In this document: positions 6,985 through 14,016 of the stretch, in pieces
Numbering within the stretch: position 1 is the first letter of the stretch
Layout: every line of letters starts with the position of its first letter
DNA from: JBOGEB01 sp050743125
Lineage (GTDB): Bacteria > Actinomycetota > Nitriliruptoria > Euzebyales > Egibacteraceae
Direction of reading: 5' to 3'
DNA: 20,728 bases
Assembly: GCA_050743125.1 (NCBI GenBank)
Contig: JBOGEB010000065.1
Span: forward strand, 1-20,728
Notes under the pieces: model-generated
What the model was told of the DNA's origin: nothing
What the model saw: only the letters and a program-made list of their open reading frames with translations
Databases searched by the model: none
Position numbers and translations under genes: made by a program

Positions 6985-7824
6985 TCATGGCCGTCCACCT
7001 GAGGACTGGGGGGCCGTGGCTCCTGGGACGCGTTCGGGTTTCCGGAGCGGCCACTCCGGCTCGTCAGATCGAGCGGTGAGCACCCAAGGGCCGTCCTCGG
7101 TGATCGCGACGGTGTGCTCCCAGTGCGCCGAGAGCGCCCCGTCGGCGGTGACGACCGTCCAGCCGTCGTCGAGTTCGCGCGTCTCTGCGCCGCCAAGGTT
7201 GAACATCGGCTCGACCGCCAAGACGAAGCCGGGGACGAGCCGGGGTCCGCGCCCGGGGCGCCCGTAGTTCGGCACGTGCGGGTCCTCGTGAAGCTCCCGC
7301 CCGATGCCGTGCCCGACGTACTTCTGCACCACGCCATAAGCGTGTGGGATGGCGTGCGCCTCGATGGCGGCGGAGATGTCGGTCAGCCGGTTGCCGGGCC
7401 GGGCCTGACACAGTCCGGCCCACAGACCGTGCCGGGTGCGCTCGACGAGCGCCTGGACCTCCGACGAGGTCGTCTCGGCACCACCAACGATCCACGTGAC
7501 CGCAGAATCACCGTGATAGCCATCGACGATCGCGCCGGCGTCGATCTTGATGAGGTCGCCCTCGCGCAGCACAACTCGCTTCGACGGGATGCCGTGGACG
7601 ATCTCGTCGTTGACCGATGTGCAGAGCGTCGCAGGGAAGCCGCGGTATCCCTTGAAGGACGGGATCGCGCCGCGGCTGCGCAGCTCACGCTCGGCGATGC
7701 GGTCGAGCGCAAGCGTCGAGATACCGGGCCGGACTGCCTCGCGCAGCGTCTCGTGGAGCCCAGCGACGACCCTCCCGGCCTTCGCCATGAGGTCCAGCTC
7801 TGCCGGCGACTTGCGGACGATCAT
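6985..7824 (-). CDS. map: Methionine aminopeptidase, type I
   Basis: This metalloenzyme removes the initiator methionine from new proteins in the cytoplasm. The 279-residue product has all five metal ligands of the family: D95 (IDAG), D106 (HGDS), H172 (VGHGIG), E205 (AVEPMF) and E236 (HWEHTV), plus the substrate-binding H77 in NDEIVHGIP. About 25 residues after the catalytic core are Pro/Ser/Arg-rich and not conserved. The ATG overlaps the adk stop as ATGA, indicating translational coupling. It follows secY-adk in the standard spc-operon order. There is no N-terminal zinc-finger extension of the kind some homologues carry. Confidence 0.97.
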   Translation of the reverse strand: MIVRKSPAELDLMAKAGRVVAGLHETLREAVRPGISTLALDRIAERELRSRGAIPSFKGYRGFPATLCTSVNDEIVHGIPSKRVVLREGDLIKIDAGAIVDGYHGDSAVTWIVGGAETTSSEVQALVERTRHGLWAGLCQARPGNRLTDISAAIEAHAIPHAYGVVQKYVGHGIGRELHEDPHVPNYGRPGRGPRLVPGFVLAVEPMFNLGGAETRELDDGWTVVTADGALSAHWEHTVAITEDGPWVLTARSDEPEWPLRKPERVPGATAPQSSGGRP

Positions 7825-8423
7825 GATCCCCGGGGTCCGCCACCCCGAACTCCCCCGTTGATCTTCGCCAAAATTGCGAGCGTTCGGTCAGCGACCTCGT
7901 CGATCAGGCCGACCCCGTCCACATCGTGGAGCAGGCCTCGCTCGCGGTAGAAGCCCTCCAGCGGAACCGTCTTCTCGACGTACTCCACCAAGCGGCGTCG
8001 TACCACCTCTTCGGTATCGTCGGAGCGGCCCTCCTGCACGGCCCGGCTATGGATACGCCTCGTGAACTCGTCCTCCGGCACGTCGAACCACAGCACCGCG
8101 TCGAGGGGTTTCCCACGTCCTTGGAGCAGCTGCTCGAGGGCCTCTGCTTGCGGTACCGTCCGGGGGTAGCCGTCAAGCAGCCACCCATGCTCGGCGTCCG
8201 GCTGGACGAGGCGATCGCCGACCATCCGTCTCACCACCTCGTCCGGGACGAGGTCACCACGGTCGATGTACTTTTGCGCCTGTATGCCCAGATCAGTACG
8301 GCCTTTCACGTGTTCACGGAAAATCTCGCCTGTCGAAATGTGCGGCACCGCGTACTGCTTCGCAATGCGAGCGGCCTGAGTCCCCTTACCGGCCCCAGGC
8401 GGGCCCAGCAATACGAGTCGCAC
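7821..8423 (-). CDS. adk: Adenylate kinase
   Basis: Adk interconverts ATP + AMP and 2 ADP, keeping adenylate charge balanced. The 200-residue product starts MRLVLLGPPGAGKGTQ with the P-loop GPPGAGKGT at 7-15, has the AMP-site DGYPRT at 84-89, and a LID replaced by a short loop (about 125-135, with no zinc cysteines), so it is the short-LID type. The start is GTG at 8423, backed by AGAGGAG 5 bases upstream. It begins 13 bases after secY ends and overlaps map by 4 bases. The last dozen residues are Gly/Arg-rich. Confidence 0.97.
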   Translation of the reverse strand: MRLVLLGPPGAGKGTQAARIAKQYAVPHISTGEIFREHVKGRTDLGIQAQKYIDRGDLVPDEVVRRMVGDRLVQPDAEHGWLLDGYPRTVPQAEALEQLLQGRGKPLDAVLWFDVPEDEFTRRIHSRAVQEGRSDDTEEVVRRRLVEYVEKTVPLEGFYRERGLLHDVDGVGLIDEVADRTLAILAKINGGVRGGGPRGS

Positions 8424-8436
8424 AGCAACTCCTCTT

Positions 8437-9729
8437 TCAAGCGTTCAGGAAGCCCTCGTAATGTCGCTGAAGCAGTTGGCTTTCCACCTGCTTCATCGTC
8501 TCCAGCGCCACGCCGACCACGATGAGCAGGCTGGAGCCACCCAGCGGGAGCTCGGACGTCCCCGCCACGTTGAAGAAGAAGAACGGGATGACCGCCAGCG
8601 TGGCAAGATAGAGCGAGCCTGGGAGCGTGATCCGCGTAATCACCCGGTCAAGATACTCGGCGGTCGGGCGGCCAGGCCGGATTCCAGGAATGAACCCACC
8701 GTACTTCTTCATATTGTCGGCAACATCGATCGGGTTGAACGTGATCGCGGTATAGAAGTACGCGAAGAAAATCGTGAGGATGAAGAACGTCAGGATGTAG
8801 TACGGATGATCCCCTCTCAAGACATAACGCTGGACGAAGCGGTCGAAGCTCGGGTTACCGAAAATCGAGGCTGCGAGCTGTGGAAGAGTGAGCAGAGACG
8901 ACGCGAAGATGATCGGGATCACGCCGGCCTGGTTCACCTTCAACGGGATGTAGGTCGAGGTCCCACCGTACACTTTGCGGCCGAGCTGTCGCTTCGCGTA
9001 CTCCACCGGGATGCGCCGCTGGCCCTGCTCGATGTAGACGACCCCGACGATCAGCACGAGCGCCATGACCATGAGGCCAGCAAACAGAAGCTGGTTCTGC
9101 TGGAGGATCCGGTAGCCAGTGCCTGGGAAGCTCGCGATGATCGCGGTGAAGATCAGCAGGGACATCCCGTTGCCGACGCCCCGCGCCGTAATGAGTTCAC
9201 CCAGCCACATGATGAACGCCGTACCGGCGGTCAATGTGAGGATCATCAGCGCTTTCACGCCGAGCGTCGGGTTGGGGATTAACTGGGAGGAGTCCATCCC
9301 GGGGAACAGCTGACCGGACTGGACCAGCGCGATCAGCCCGGTGGACTGGAGAATCGCGAGCACGACCGTCAGATAGCGGGTGTACTGCGTGATCTTCCGG
9401 AATCCGGACTCGCCCTCCTTCTGATACTCCTCCAGCCGCGGGATCACCACCGTGAGGAGTTGCATGATGATGCTCGCGGTGATGTAGGGCATGATTCCCA
9501 AAGCGAACACCGCGAGCTGGGTCAGCGCGCCGCCCGAGAGCAGGTTGAGCAGCGGCAGGACGCCCTGCTGGGGATCCGCCCGCGCAAGCAGCTCGTGAAG
9601 CAACTTGTAGTCGATCCCTGGGGTGGGTATCACCGACCCCAGCCGGTAGACCGCGATGATCGCCAGGGTGAAGAGGATCTTGCCCCTCAGGTCCGGTACT
9701 TTGAAGGCGTTAGTGAACGCGCGCAGCAT
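8437..9729 (-). CDS. secY: Preprotein translocase subunit SecY
   Basis: SecY forms the membrane channel for secreted and inner-membrane proteins with SecE and SecG. The 430-residue product starts MLRAFTNAFKVPDLRGKILF and shows ten hydrophobic segments. Conserved pieces include GIMPYITASIIMQLL, RGVGNGMSLLIF, RQLGRKVYGG, LKVNQAGVIP and the cytoplasmic loop KKYGGFIPGIRPG. The frame stays open for another 75 codons upstream, through the adjacent repeat, but that stretch is repeat DNA and not SecY-like, so the ATG at 9729 is chosen. Its ribosome binding site GAGAGG lies inside the palindrome CGAGAG-G-CTCTCG (9743-9731), which could hide it. Between it and rplO lies a 547-bp insertion-rich gap. Confidence 0.97.
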   Translation of the reverse strand: MLRAFTNAFKVPDLRGKILFTLAIIAVYRLGSVIPTPGIDYKLLHELLARADPQQGVLPLLNLLSGGALTQLAVFALGIMPYITASIIMQLLTVVIPRLEEYQKEGESGFRKITQYTRYLTVVLAILQSTGLIALVQSGQLFPGMDSSQLIPNPTLGVKALMILTLTAGTAFIMWLGELITARGVGNGMSLLIFTAIIASFPGTGYRILQQNQLLFAGLMVMALVLIVGVVYIEQGQRRIPVEYAKRQLGRKVYGGTSTYIPLKVNQAGVIPIIFASSLLTLPQLAASIFGNPSFDRFVQRYVLRGDHPYYILTFFILTIFFAYFYTAITFNPIDVADNMKKYGGFIPGIRPGRPTAEYLDRVITRITLPGSLYLATLAVIPFFFFNVAGTSELPLGGSSLLIVVGVALETMKQVESQLLQRHYEGFLNA

Positions 9730-9746
9730 CCGAGAGCCTCTCGCGA

Positions 9747-9936
9747 GCGGTCCAAGCGGAAAGTTCCAGAGGGGACCCTGGGGACGCCCCCGATGACACC
9801 GAGGGCCCGGGCGGAGTGCTCCCCGTCTCGCAAGGCGCGGGTCGCGCCGTGTGCTGATCGTCCTTGAGCGAGCCACAACGGCGCGAGGCAGGATGCGGGT
9901 GCAGCCGAATGCCAAGAGTTTTCCCGCACGGACCGC
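9747..9936. mobile_element. MITE-like inverted-end repeat, copy 2, diverged (rplO-secY gap)
   Basis: This 190-bp copy runs from GCGGTCCAAGCGGAAAGTTCC (start) to TTTTCCCGCACGGACCGC. Compared with copies 1 and 3 it lacks the GGGGTTCGGAACCCC hairpin and part of the GC-rich centre, and its outer CTAG is gone, so it is probably older. It still shares AGAGGGGACCCTGGGGACGC, GAGGGCCCGGGCGGAGTGCT, GGGTCGCGCCGTGTGCTG and GAATGCCA. Both ends changed together (GTGGTCC to GCGGTCC and GGACCAC to GGACCGC), keeping the pairing. It ends 17 bases before the secY start. Confidence 0.75.
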
Positions 9937-10276
9937 AAGACGGGTGGGTTCCACTCACAAGGCAGCAAGCACCACGCGGCATTCGACGGAAAGCTCGGCC
10001 AATGCCCAGCGTATTCGTCATTCAGCGACCTCTTGGAACGTGTTTGAAACAGTGTTGACAGGTCGCGCCCCGTCGAATTCCGCTTCGAAGAGCCGATTTA
10101 GGTCAGAATCTCTTTCCGGGAAGAGGCGTGACCTTCCATGAGACCTCTTTCCCGCATTTTTAGGAAGCTTAAGGCGGTTTCGGCGGCCGGGGGGTCGACC
10201 CACACAAGGGCCACCGGAGCCGCGCTCCGCGCTTCGCGCTGCGCACGCCTGGGCGCCGAGCTTCTCAAACACGCGC
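9937..10276. other. 340-base region between rplO and repeat copy 2, lower GC
   Basis: No gene is supported. The part from about 10020 to 10170 is clearly richer in A/T than its surroundings. On the minus strand a frame ending at 10018 reads LFPERDSDLNRLFEAEFDG and overlaps, as ATGA, a second short frame starting at 10021. Its third-codon positions are about half G/C, unlike every real gene here, so it is more likely non-coding or a decayed fragment. A hairpin with a T-run reads on the plus strand at 10117-10161. No strong minus-strand promoter for secY could be identified. Confidence 0.5.
10117..10161 (+). terminator. Terminator-like hairpin reading against the operon
   Basis: On the plus strand CGGGAAGAGG pairs with CCTCTTTCCCG (one bulged base) around a 17-base loop, followed by CATTTTT. 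This resembles an intrinsic terminator, but no plus-strand gene precedes it. In the operon direction the hairpin is not followed by T. It might stop antisense transcription coming from the secY side, or be the remnant of an insertion. Confidence 0.4.
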
Positions 10277-10768
10277 TTACGTTGCCGGAGCCCGGTGAGC
10301 CGGCCCCGGCCGGCTCGGCAGGCCACGAACGAGGACGGTCGCAGTACCCCCGACGGCGCTGATCTTGCTGGCCGCGGAAGCCGAGAACGCGTGCGCCGAA
10401 ACCCGCAGCGGTTTAACCAAGACGCCGCTGCCGAGAACCTTCACGGGGGCTGAGCCACGACGAATCAACCCCCGCGTGCGCAGCGCTTCTGGCGTGACCT
10501 CCTCACCGGACTCGAACACGGCATTGAGCCGCTCGATGTTCACCGTCGCGAACTCGACCCGGTTACGCGGCGTAAAGCCCGGACGTTTGGGCAGGCGCCG
10601 CTGCAGCGGCATCTGCCCGCCCTCGAACCCGGCTGGAACACGGGAGCGCGCGCCGGTGCCCTTGGTACCGCGACCGGCAGTCTTGCCCTTCCCGGCGGCC
10701 TCACCACGGCCTTTGCGCTGCTTCTGCCGGTGCGCGCCCGGGGCGGGCTTCAGGTGGTGGATCTTCAT
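10277..10768 (-). CDS. rplO: 50S ribosomal protein L15 (uL15)
   Basis: L15 is a late-assembly 50S protein with a long extended N-terminal arm. The 163-residue product starts MKIHHLKPAPGAHRQKQRKG and contains GKTAGRGTKGTGAR and FEGGQMPLQRRLPKRPGF, then the C-terminal globular domain ending SASAASKISAVGGTATVL. The final 16 or so residues (VRGLPSRPGPAHRAP and on) go beyond the usual end and sit over a 9-base inverted repeat (10297-10316), so the gene may have gained a tail from neighbouring sequence. The ATG at 10768 is preferred over a TTG six bases earlier because GGGGGC lies 6 bases upstream of the ATG. rpmD is 15 bases upstream. Confidence 0.95.
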   Translation of the reverse strand: MKIHHLKPAPGAHRQKQRKGRGEAAGKGKTAGRGTKGTGARSRVPAGFEGGQMPLQRRLPKRPGFTPRNRVEFATVNIERLNAVFESGEEVTPEALRTRGLIRRGSAPVKVLGSGVLVKPLRVSAHAFSASAASKISAVGGTATVLVRGLPSRPGPAHRAPAT

Positions 10769-10783
10769 CTTCAAGCCCCCAAC

Positions 10784-11029
10784 CTAGCGATCAGCGGAGG
10801 AGTCGGCGTTCCCAGAGGAGCCCGCAGGTGCCTGGGTGGCCTGCGGGAGCTCGGAAACCTCGACGAGGTGCGAGACCTTCGCGATCATGCCGCGGAACTC
10901 GGGACGGTCCGGCTTCACGACGGTGTGGCGGATCCGCCGTAGGCCCAGGGCTTGGATGGTTCGGCGCTGGTCGGCCTTCACGCCGATCAAGCTGCGGACC
11001 TGAGTTATTGCCAGCTGTCCCATCCTCAC
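10784..11029 (-). CDS. rpmD: 50S ribosomal protein L30 (uL30)
   Basis: L30 is a small surface protein of the 50S subunit. The core reads MGQLAITQVRSLIGVKADQR, then QALGLRRIRHTVVKPDRPEF and GMIAKVSHLVEV. With 81 residues it is about 20 longer than usual; the extra part is an Ala/Ser/Gln-rich C-terminal tail with no evident motif. Two starts are possible: GTG at 11029, overlapping the rpsE stop as GTGA, or ATG at 11023. The overlap fits coupling with rpsE, but the ATG gives the more typical N-terminus. Confidence 0.94.
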   Translation of the reverse strand: MRMGQLAITQVRSLIGVKADQRRTIQALGLRRIRHTVVKPDRPEFRGMIAKVSHLVEVSELPQATQAPAGSSGNADSSADR

Positions 11030-11625
11030 GCCCTCGCCTTCATATTCCCGAGCATCTTCTTGGGCAGGAGCTCGGACAACTCGAGGTCGCGCAGTCGGGC
11101 GACGCCATCCGGGGTCTTCAGTTGCCGGAGCGCCGCGACCGTCGCGTGGACGACGTTAATGGGGTTGGAGGTCCCCAACGACTTGGCCAGGACGTCGCTG
11201 ATGCCCGCGCACTCCAGCACGGCGCGGACCGGACCACCGGCGATCACCCCGGTACCAGGCGCGGCCGGCTTCAGCACGACCATGCCCGCTCCGGCCTCAC
11301 CAACGACAGGGTGAACGATCGTCTTCTGGATCATCGGGACGGCGAAGAAGCTCTTCTTCGCTTCCTCGACCCCTTTCTGGATCGCCGAGGGTACTTCCTT
11401 GGCCTTGCCGTAGCCGACGCCGACGGTACCGTTACGATCGCCGACGACGACGAGCGCGGTGAAAGAGAACCGCCGTCCGCCTTTGACGACCTTGGCGACG
11501 CGATTGATCGCCACGACCTTCTCCTCGTACGGGCTGCGCTCCTCCTCGCGGGGACCGCGCCGGTCGCGCTCTCGACCACGACCGCTCCGATCACCGCGCT
11601 GGGTGCCTCCTCCGGGTCCTACCAT
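11026..11625 (-). CDS. rpsE: 30S ribosomal protein S5 (uS5)
   Basis: S5 shapes the mRNA entry channel and helps with decoding accuracy. The 199-residue product has a 30-residue Gly/Arg-rich N-terminal extension, then EEKVVAINRVAKVVKGGRRF, GDRNGTVGVGYGKAKEVPSA and the second domain with GTGVIAGGPVRAVLECAGI and GTSNPINVVHAT. The ATG at 11625 has AAAGGA upstream at good spacing; an inner start would give a more standard length, but no codon with a better binding site was noticed. The 97-base gap to rplR contains a strong perfect hairpin. Confidence 0.97.
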   Translation of the reverse strand: MVGPGGGTQRGDRSGRGRERDRRGPREEERSPYEEKVVAINRVAKVVKGGRRFSFTALVVVGDRNGTVGVGYGKAKEVPSAIQKGVEEAKKSFFAVPMIQKTIVHPVVGEAGAGMVVLKPAAPGTGVIAGGPVRAVLECAGISDVLAKSLGTSNPINVVHATVAALRQLKTPDGVARLRDLELSELLPKKMLGNMKARA

Positions 11626-11674
11626 GCTCTTATCCTTTGCTACCTATTCACAAACCCTGCGGTCCGTCCACGAC

Positions 11675-11703
11675 AGCGTTCCTCCGCGACGCGGAGGAAC
11701 GCT
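11675..11703 (-). repeat. Perfect 13-bp hairpin in the rplR-rpsE gap
   Basis: AGCGTTCCTCCGC is followed by a 3-base spacer and its exact complement GCGGAGGAACGCT. It lies 49 bases before the rpsE start, with no T-run in the operon direction. The same hairpin, with compensated changes, is found at 13363-13390, so this is a small palindromic repeat family and not a chance fold. Possible roles are RNase III cleavage, protection of messenger ends or partial attenuation. Confidence 0.8.
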
Positions 11704-11722
11704 CCAATTCGTAGCCGCAACC

Positions 11723-12082
11723 TCAAAACTGCAGCCCGGCCTGCCGGGCGGCGTCGGCGAGCGCCCTGACGCGTCCGTGGTAGCGGTTGCCCCCACGGTC
11801 GAACACGACCCGCTCGATGCCGGCCTGGCGAGCCCGCTCGGCGAGTAGCTGACCGACCGCAGCGGCCATCCCAGCCTTGCCGCCAGCGACCTGCGCGGCC
11901 CGGTGGTCCAGATGCGACGCGGCGGCCAGGGTCCGCCCGGCCAGATCATCGATGACCTGCGCATATATGCCCGTGTTCGAGCGGTAGACGGCCAACCGGG
12001 GGCGCTGCGTAGTCCCGCGCAGGCGCTTTCGGATACGGGCGTGCCGGCGCTGAAGTCCAGCACCTCTATTCGGTACAGCCAT
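11723..12082 (-). CDS. rplR: 50S ribosomal protein L18 (uL18)
   Basis: L18 joins 5S rRNA, with L5, to the central protuberance of the 50S subunit. The 119-residue product begins MAVPNRGAGLQRRHARIRKR and has RLAVYRSNTGIYAQVIDD, AGIERVVFDRGGNRYHGR and the C-terminal RALADAARQAGLQF. Length and order are standard. The ATG at 12082 gives the normal start; AAAGGATG lies upstream but rather far, and an AGG touches the start codon. A hairpin with an 8-bp stem occupies the 63-base gap to rplF. Confidence 0.97.
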   Translation of the reverse strand: MAVPNRGAGLQRRHARIRKRLRGTTQRPRLAVYRSNTGIYAQVIDDLAGRTLAAASHLDHRAAQVAGGKAGMAAAVGQLLAERARQAGIERVVFDRGGNRYHGRVRALADAARQAGLQF

Positions 12083-12105
12083 CCTGCATACATCCTTTAC
12101 AGAAG

Positions 12106-12140
12106 TGAGCCATTCGGCGTCGAAGGCGTCTCATGGCTCA
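12106..12140 (-). promoter_or_regulatory. Hairpin in the rplF-rplR gap
   Basis: TGAGCCAT and ATGGCTCA pair exactly over 8 bases around a 19-base loop containing two copies of a GACGCC-type motif. The stem starts 6 bases after the rplF stop codon. It is not related in sequence to the 12-13 bp hairpins elsewhere and has no T-run. Confidence 0.5.
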
Positions 12141-12145
12141 GGGGC

Positions 12146-12682
12146 TTAGCCCGCGGTCTTGCCGGACTTACGGCGGATCTGCTCGCCCTCGTAGCGGATG
12201 CCCTTGCCCTTGTAGGGCTCGGGCCTACGCAGCGCCCGAATGTTCGCAGCGATCTGCCCGACCTGCTGCTTGTCCGCGCCGGAGATCGTGATCCTGGTCG
12301 GCGTAGGCACGTCGAACGTGATGCCCTCGGGGGCGTCCACTTCGATCGGGTGGCTGTAGCCGAGCTGGAACGTCAGCCCGTTGCCCCGCTTCGCGGCACG
12401 GTACCCGACGCCTACGATCTCAAGCCGCCTCTGGTACCCGTCGGTGACGCCCGTGACCATGTTCGCGATCAGCGAGCGGAACAGCCCGTGGAGAGCACGG
12501 TGCTCGCGCTCGTCGTCGCCGCGGGTGACGCGGACCTCGCTGTCATCGATCGTCACCGTGATGTCCGGGTGGATCTGCTGCGTCAGCGCGCCTTTGGGAC
12601 CGCTGACGACAAGAGTTCTGCCGTCGCGCGTGACCGTTACGCCATCCGGGATCCGGACGGGCTCTTTGCCAATGCGACTCAT
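12146..12682 (-). CDS. rplF: 50S ribosomal protein L6 (uL6)
   Basis: L6 binds near the sarcin-ricin loop at the factor-binding site of the 50S subunit. The 178-residue product starts MSRIGKEPVRIPDGVTVT and contains VSGPKGALTQQI, LFRSLIANMVTGVTDGYQRR, VGVGYRAAKRG and the C-terminal signature PEPYKGKGIRYEGE, ending RRKSGKTAG. Both repeated L6 folds are present at normal length. The ATG at 12682 is chosen over an earlier in-frame start that would overlap rpsH and add non-homologous residues. rpsH lies 31 bases upstream. Confidence 0.98.
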   Translation of the reverse strand: MSRIGKEPVRIPDGVTVTRDGRTLVVSGPKGALTQQIHPDITVTIDDSEVRVTRGDDEREHRALHGLFRSLIANMVTGVTDGYQRRLEIVGVGYRAAKRGNGLTFQLGYSHPIEVDAPEGITFDVPTPTRITISGADKQQVGQIAANIRALRRPEPYKGKGIRYEGEQIRRKSGKTAG

Positions 12683-12713
12683 GCCAGGTTCACCGCCGTT
12701 CGGCTCATGGCTC

Positions 12714-13112
12714 CTACCAGACGTACGCGAGGATCTCGCCGCCGACGCCCCGCTTACGGGCCTCACGGTCCGTGATCAGCCCCGACGATGTCGAGATGAT
12801 CGCAATCCCCAGGCCGCCGAGCACGCGCGGGACTTCGTCGCGCTTCGCGTACACGCGCAGACCAGGCTTCGAGATGCGCCGCAACCCAGAGATCGATCGC
12901 TCCCGGTCACTGGTGTACTTCAGCGCGAGCTTCAGTGTCGCCTGCGGCCTAGTTGGATCAACGAGGTAGTCACGAATGTAGCCCTCACGCTTGAGGATGT
13001 CTGCGATCGCCGCCTTCAGCTTGGAGGAGGGCATCGCGATCTCCTCGCAGTACGCGACGTTCGCGTTACGGATACGGGTGAGCATATCCGCGACGGGATC
13101 GGTCATCGTCAT
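12714..13112 (-). CDS. rpsH: 30S ribosomal protein S8 (uS8)
   Basis: S8 binds the central domain of 16S rRNA early in assembly and is the classic repressor of the spc operon in Escherichia coli. The 132-residue product starts MTMTDPVADMLTRIRNAN and contains PSSKLKAAIADILKREGYI, RRISKPGLRVYAK, VLGGLGIAIISTSSGLITD and the C-terminal GGEILAYVW. All family landmarks are intact. The ATG at 13112 has GGGAGAA upstream at good spacing; a second ATG two codons in is also possible. rpsN is 23 bases upstream. Confidence 0.98.
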   Translation of the reverse strand: MTMTDPVADMLTRIRNANVAYCEEIAMPSSKLKAAIADILKREGYIRDYLVDPTRPQATLKLALKYTSDRERSISGLRRISKPGLRVYAKRDEVPRVLGGLGIAIISTSSGLITDREARKRGVGGEILAYVW

Positions 13113-13135
13113 CGTCGTTCTTCTCCCAAACCCCG

Positions 13136-13321
13136 TTACCAGCTAGCTTTGTGGACACCGGGCAGCTCGCCAGTGTGCGCGAGCTCGCGGAAGCAGATAC
13201 GGCACAGCATGAACTTACGGAACACCGCGCGGGGGCGCCCGCACCGGTTACAGCGAGTGTATTCGCGTACCTTGAACTTCTGCTTGCGCGCCGCCTTGGC
13301 GATCAGAGATTTTTTCGCCAT
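13136..13321 (-). CDS. rpsN: 30S ribosomal protein S14 type Z (uS14)
   Basis: S14 is a 30S head protein. The 61-residue product is the short, zinc-binding form: MAKKSLIAKAARKQKFKV is followed by a zinc knuckle with cysteines at 24, 27, 40 and 43, and the end reads AHTGELPGVHKASW. Many actinobacteria also keep a longer zinc-free paralogue elsewhere; that cannot be judged here. The ATG is preceded by AGGAGG about 10 bases away. The 108-base gap to rplE contains a perfect 12-bp hairpin. Confidence 0.98.
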   Translation of the reverse strand: MAKKSLIAKAARKQKFKVREYTRCNRCGRPRAVFRKFMLCRICFRELAHTGELPGVHKASW

Positions 13322-13362
13322 AGTGCCTGCCTCCTAGCCCCGACGGTTTCGCTCACACGGCA

Positions 13363-13390
13363 GCTTTCCCCCGCATTCGCGGGGGAAAGC
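13363..13390 (-). repeat. Perfect 12-bp hairpin in the rplE-rpsN gap
   Basis: GCTTTCCCCCGC is followed by a 4-base loop and its exact complement GCGGGGGAAAGC. It is the sister of the hairpin at 11675-11703: positions 3 and 7 of the stem differ and both partner bases differ to match. It lies 42 bases before the rpsN start and 39 bases after the rplE stop. Confidence 0.8.
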
Positions 13391-13429
13391 CCAGCCAAGC
13401 TTCACGGTGCTCATTCTTCGCTCAGCCTC

Positions 13430-14002
13430 TCAAGGGGTAGTCACGGCGAATGGAAACCCGAAGGCGTCGAGCAGCGCCCGGCCCTGCTCATCGGTCTCCC
13501 CGGTAGTGACGAATGTGATGTCCATCCCACGGACCTTCTCGACCTGGTCGTAGTTGATCTCCGGGAAGATCAGCTGCTCGCTGATCCCGCACGTGTAGTT
13601 GCCGCGGCCGTCGAAGTTCGCGGGTAGGCCACGGAAGTCACGGATGCGAGGCAACGCGAGGGCCAGGAGCCGGTCGAGGAAGTCCCACATCCGGTCGCCG
13701 CGCAGTGTGACGCGCGCGCCGATCGCCATGCCCGCACGGAGCTTGAAACCCGCGATCGACTTACGGGCACGCCGCACCTGGGGCTTCTGCCCGGTGATCG
13801 TGGCGAGGTCACGCATCGCGCTCTCAAGCGCCTTCGCGTCCTGAATGGCGTCACCGACGCCCATGTTCACCACAATCTTCTCAAGCCGCGGGACCTGCAT
13901 GATGTTCCCCAGGGCCAACTGCTGCTGAAGCTCAGGGCGGATATCCTCAAGGTACCGTCGCTTGAGACGAGGCACGTAGGCTGGCGTGGCTGTTGCAGTC
14001 AT
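13430..14002 (-). CDS. rplE: 50S ribosomal protein L5 (uL5)
   Basis: L5 contacts 5S rRNA and the P-site tRNA in the central protuberance. The 190-residue product contains MQVPRLEKIVVNMGVGDAI, ITGQKPQVRRARKSIAGFKL, GARVTLRGDRMWDFLDRLL and the C-terminal EINYDQVEKVRGMDITFVTT, and ends in the usual LLDAFGFPF region. The ATG at 14002 is used; AAGGA lies unusually close to it, with GGGCC a little further up, so initiation may depend on coupling to rplX, which ends 14 bases upstream. An earlier in-frame start would overlap rplX. Confidence 0.97.
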   Translation of the reverse strand: MTATATPAYVPRLKRRYLEDIRPELQQQLALGNIMQVPRLEKIVVNMGVGDAIQDAKALESAMRDLATITGQKPQVRRARKSIAGFKLRAGMAIGARVTLRGDRMWDFLDRLLALALPRIRDFRGLPANFDGRGNYTCGISEQLIFPEINYDQVEKVRGMDITFVTTGETDEQGRALLDAFGFPFAVTTP

Positions 14003-14016
14003 CTTCCTTGGCCCTT

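Noticed and set aside
9730..9954. A 505-residue SecY with an N-terminal extension
   Set aside because: The extension is repeat-derived, and MLRAFTNAF is the expected SecY start with a binding site.
10055..10060. TTGACA on the plus strand as an antisense promoter
   Set aside because: No acceptable -10 box is found 16-19 bases downstream (the 17-base spacing gives TTCCGC).
10297..10316. 9-bp inverted repeat GAGCCGGCC/GGCCGGCTC as an rplO terminator
   Set aside because: It lies inside the rplO coding sequence, before its stop codon, and has no T-run.
10018..10326. A 102-codon minus-strand frame after rplO
   Set aside because: It starts inside rplO, has third-position GC near half in its distal part and no recognisable domain; more likely non-coding or decayed.
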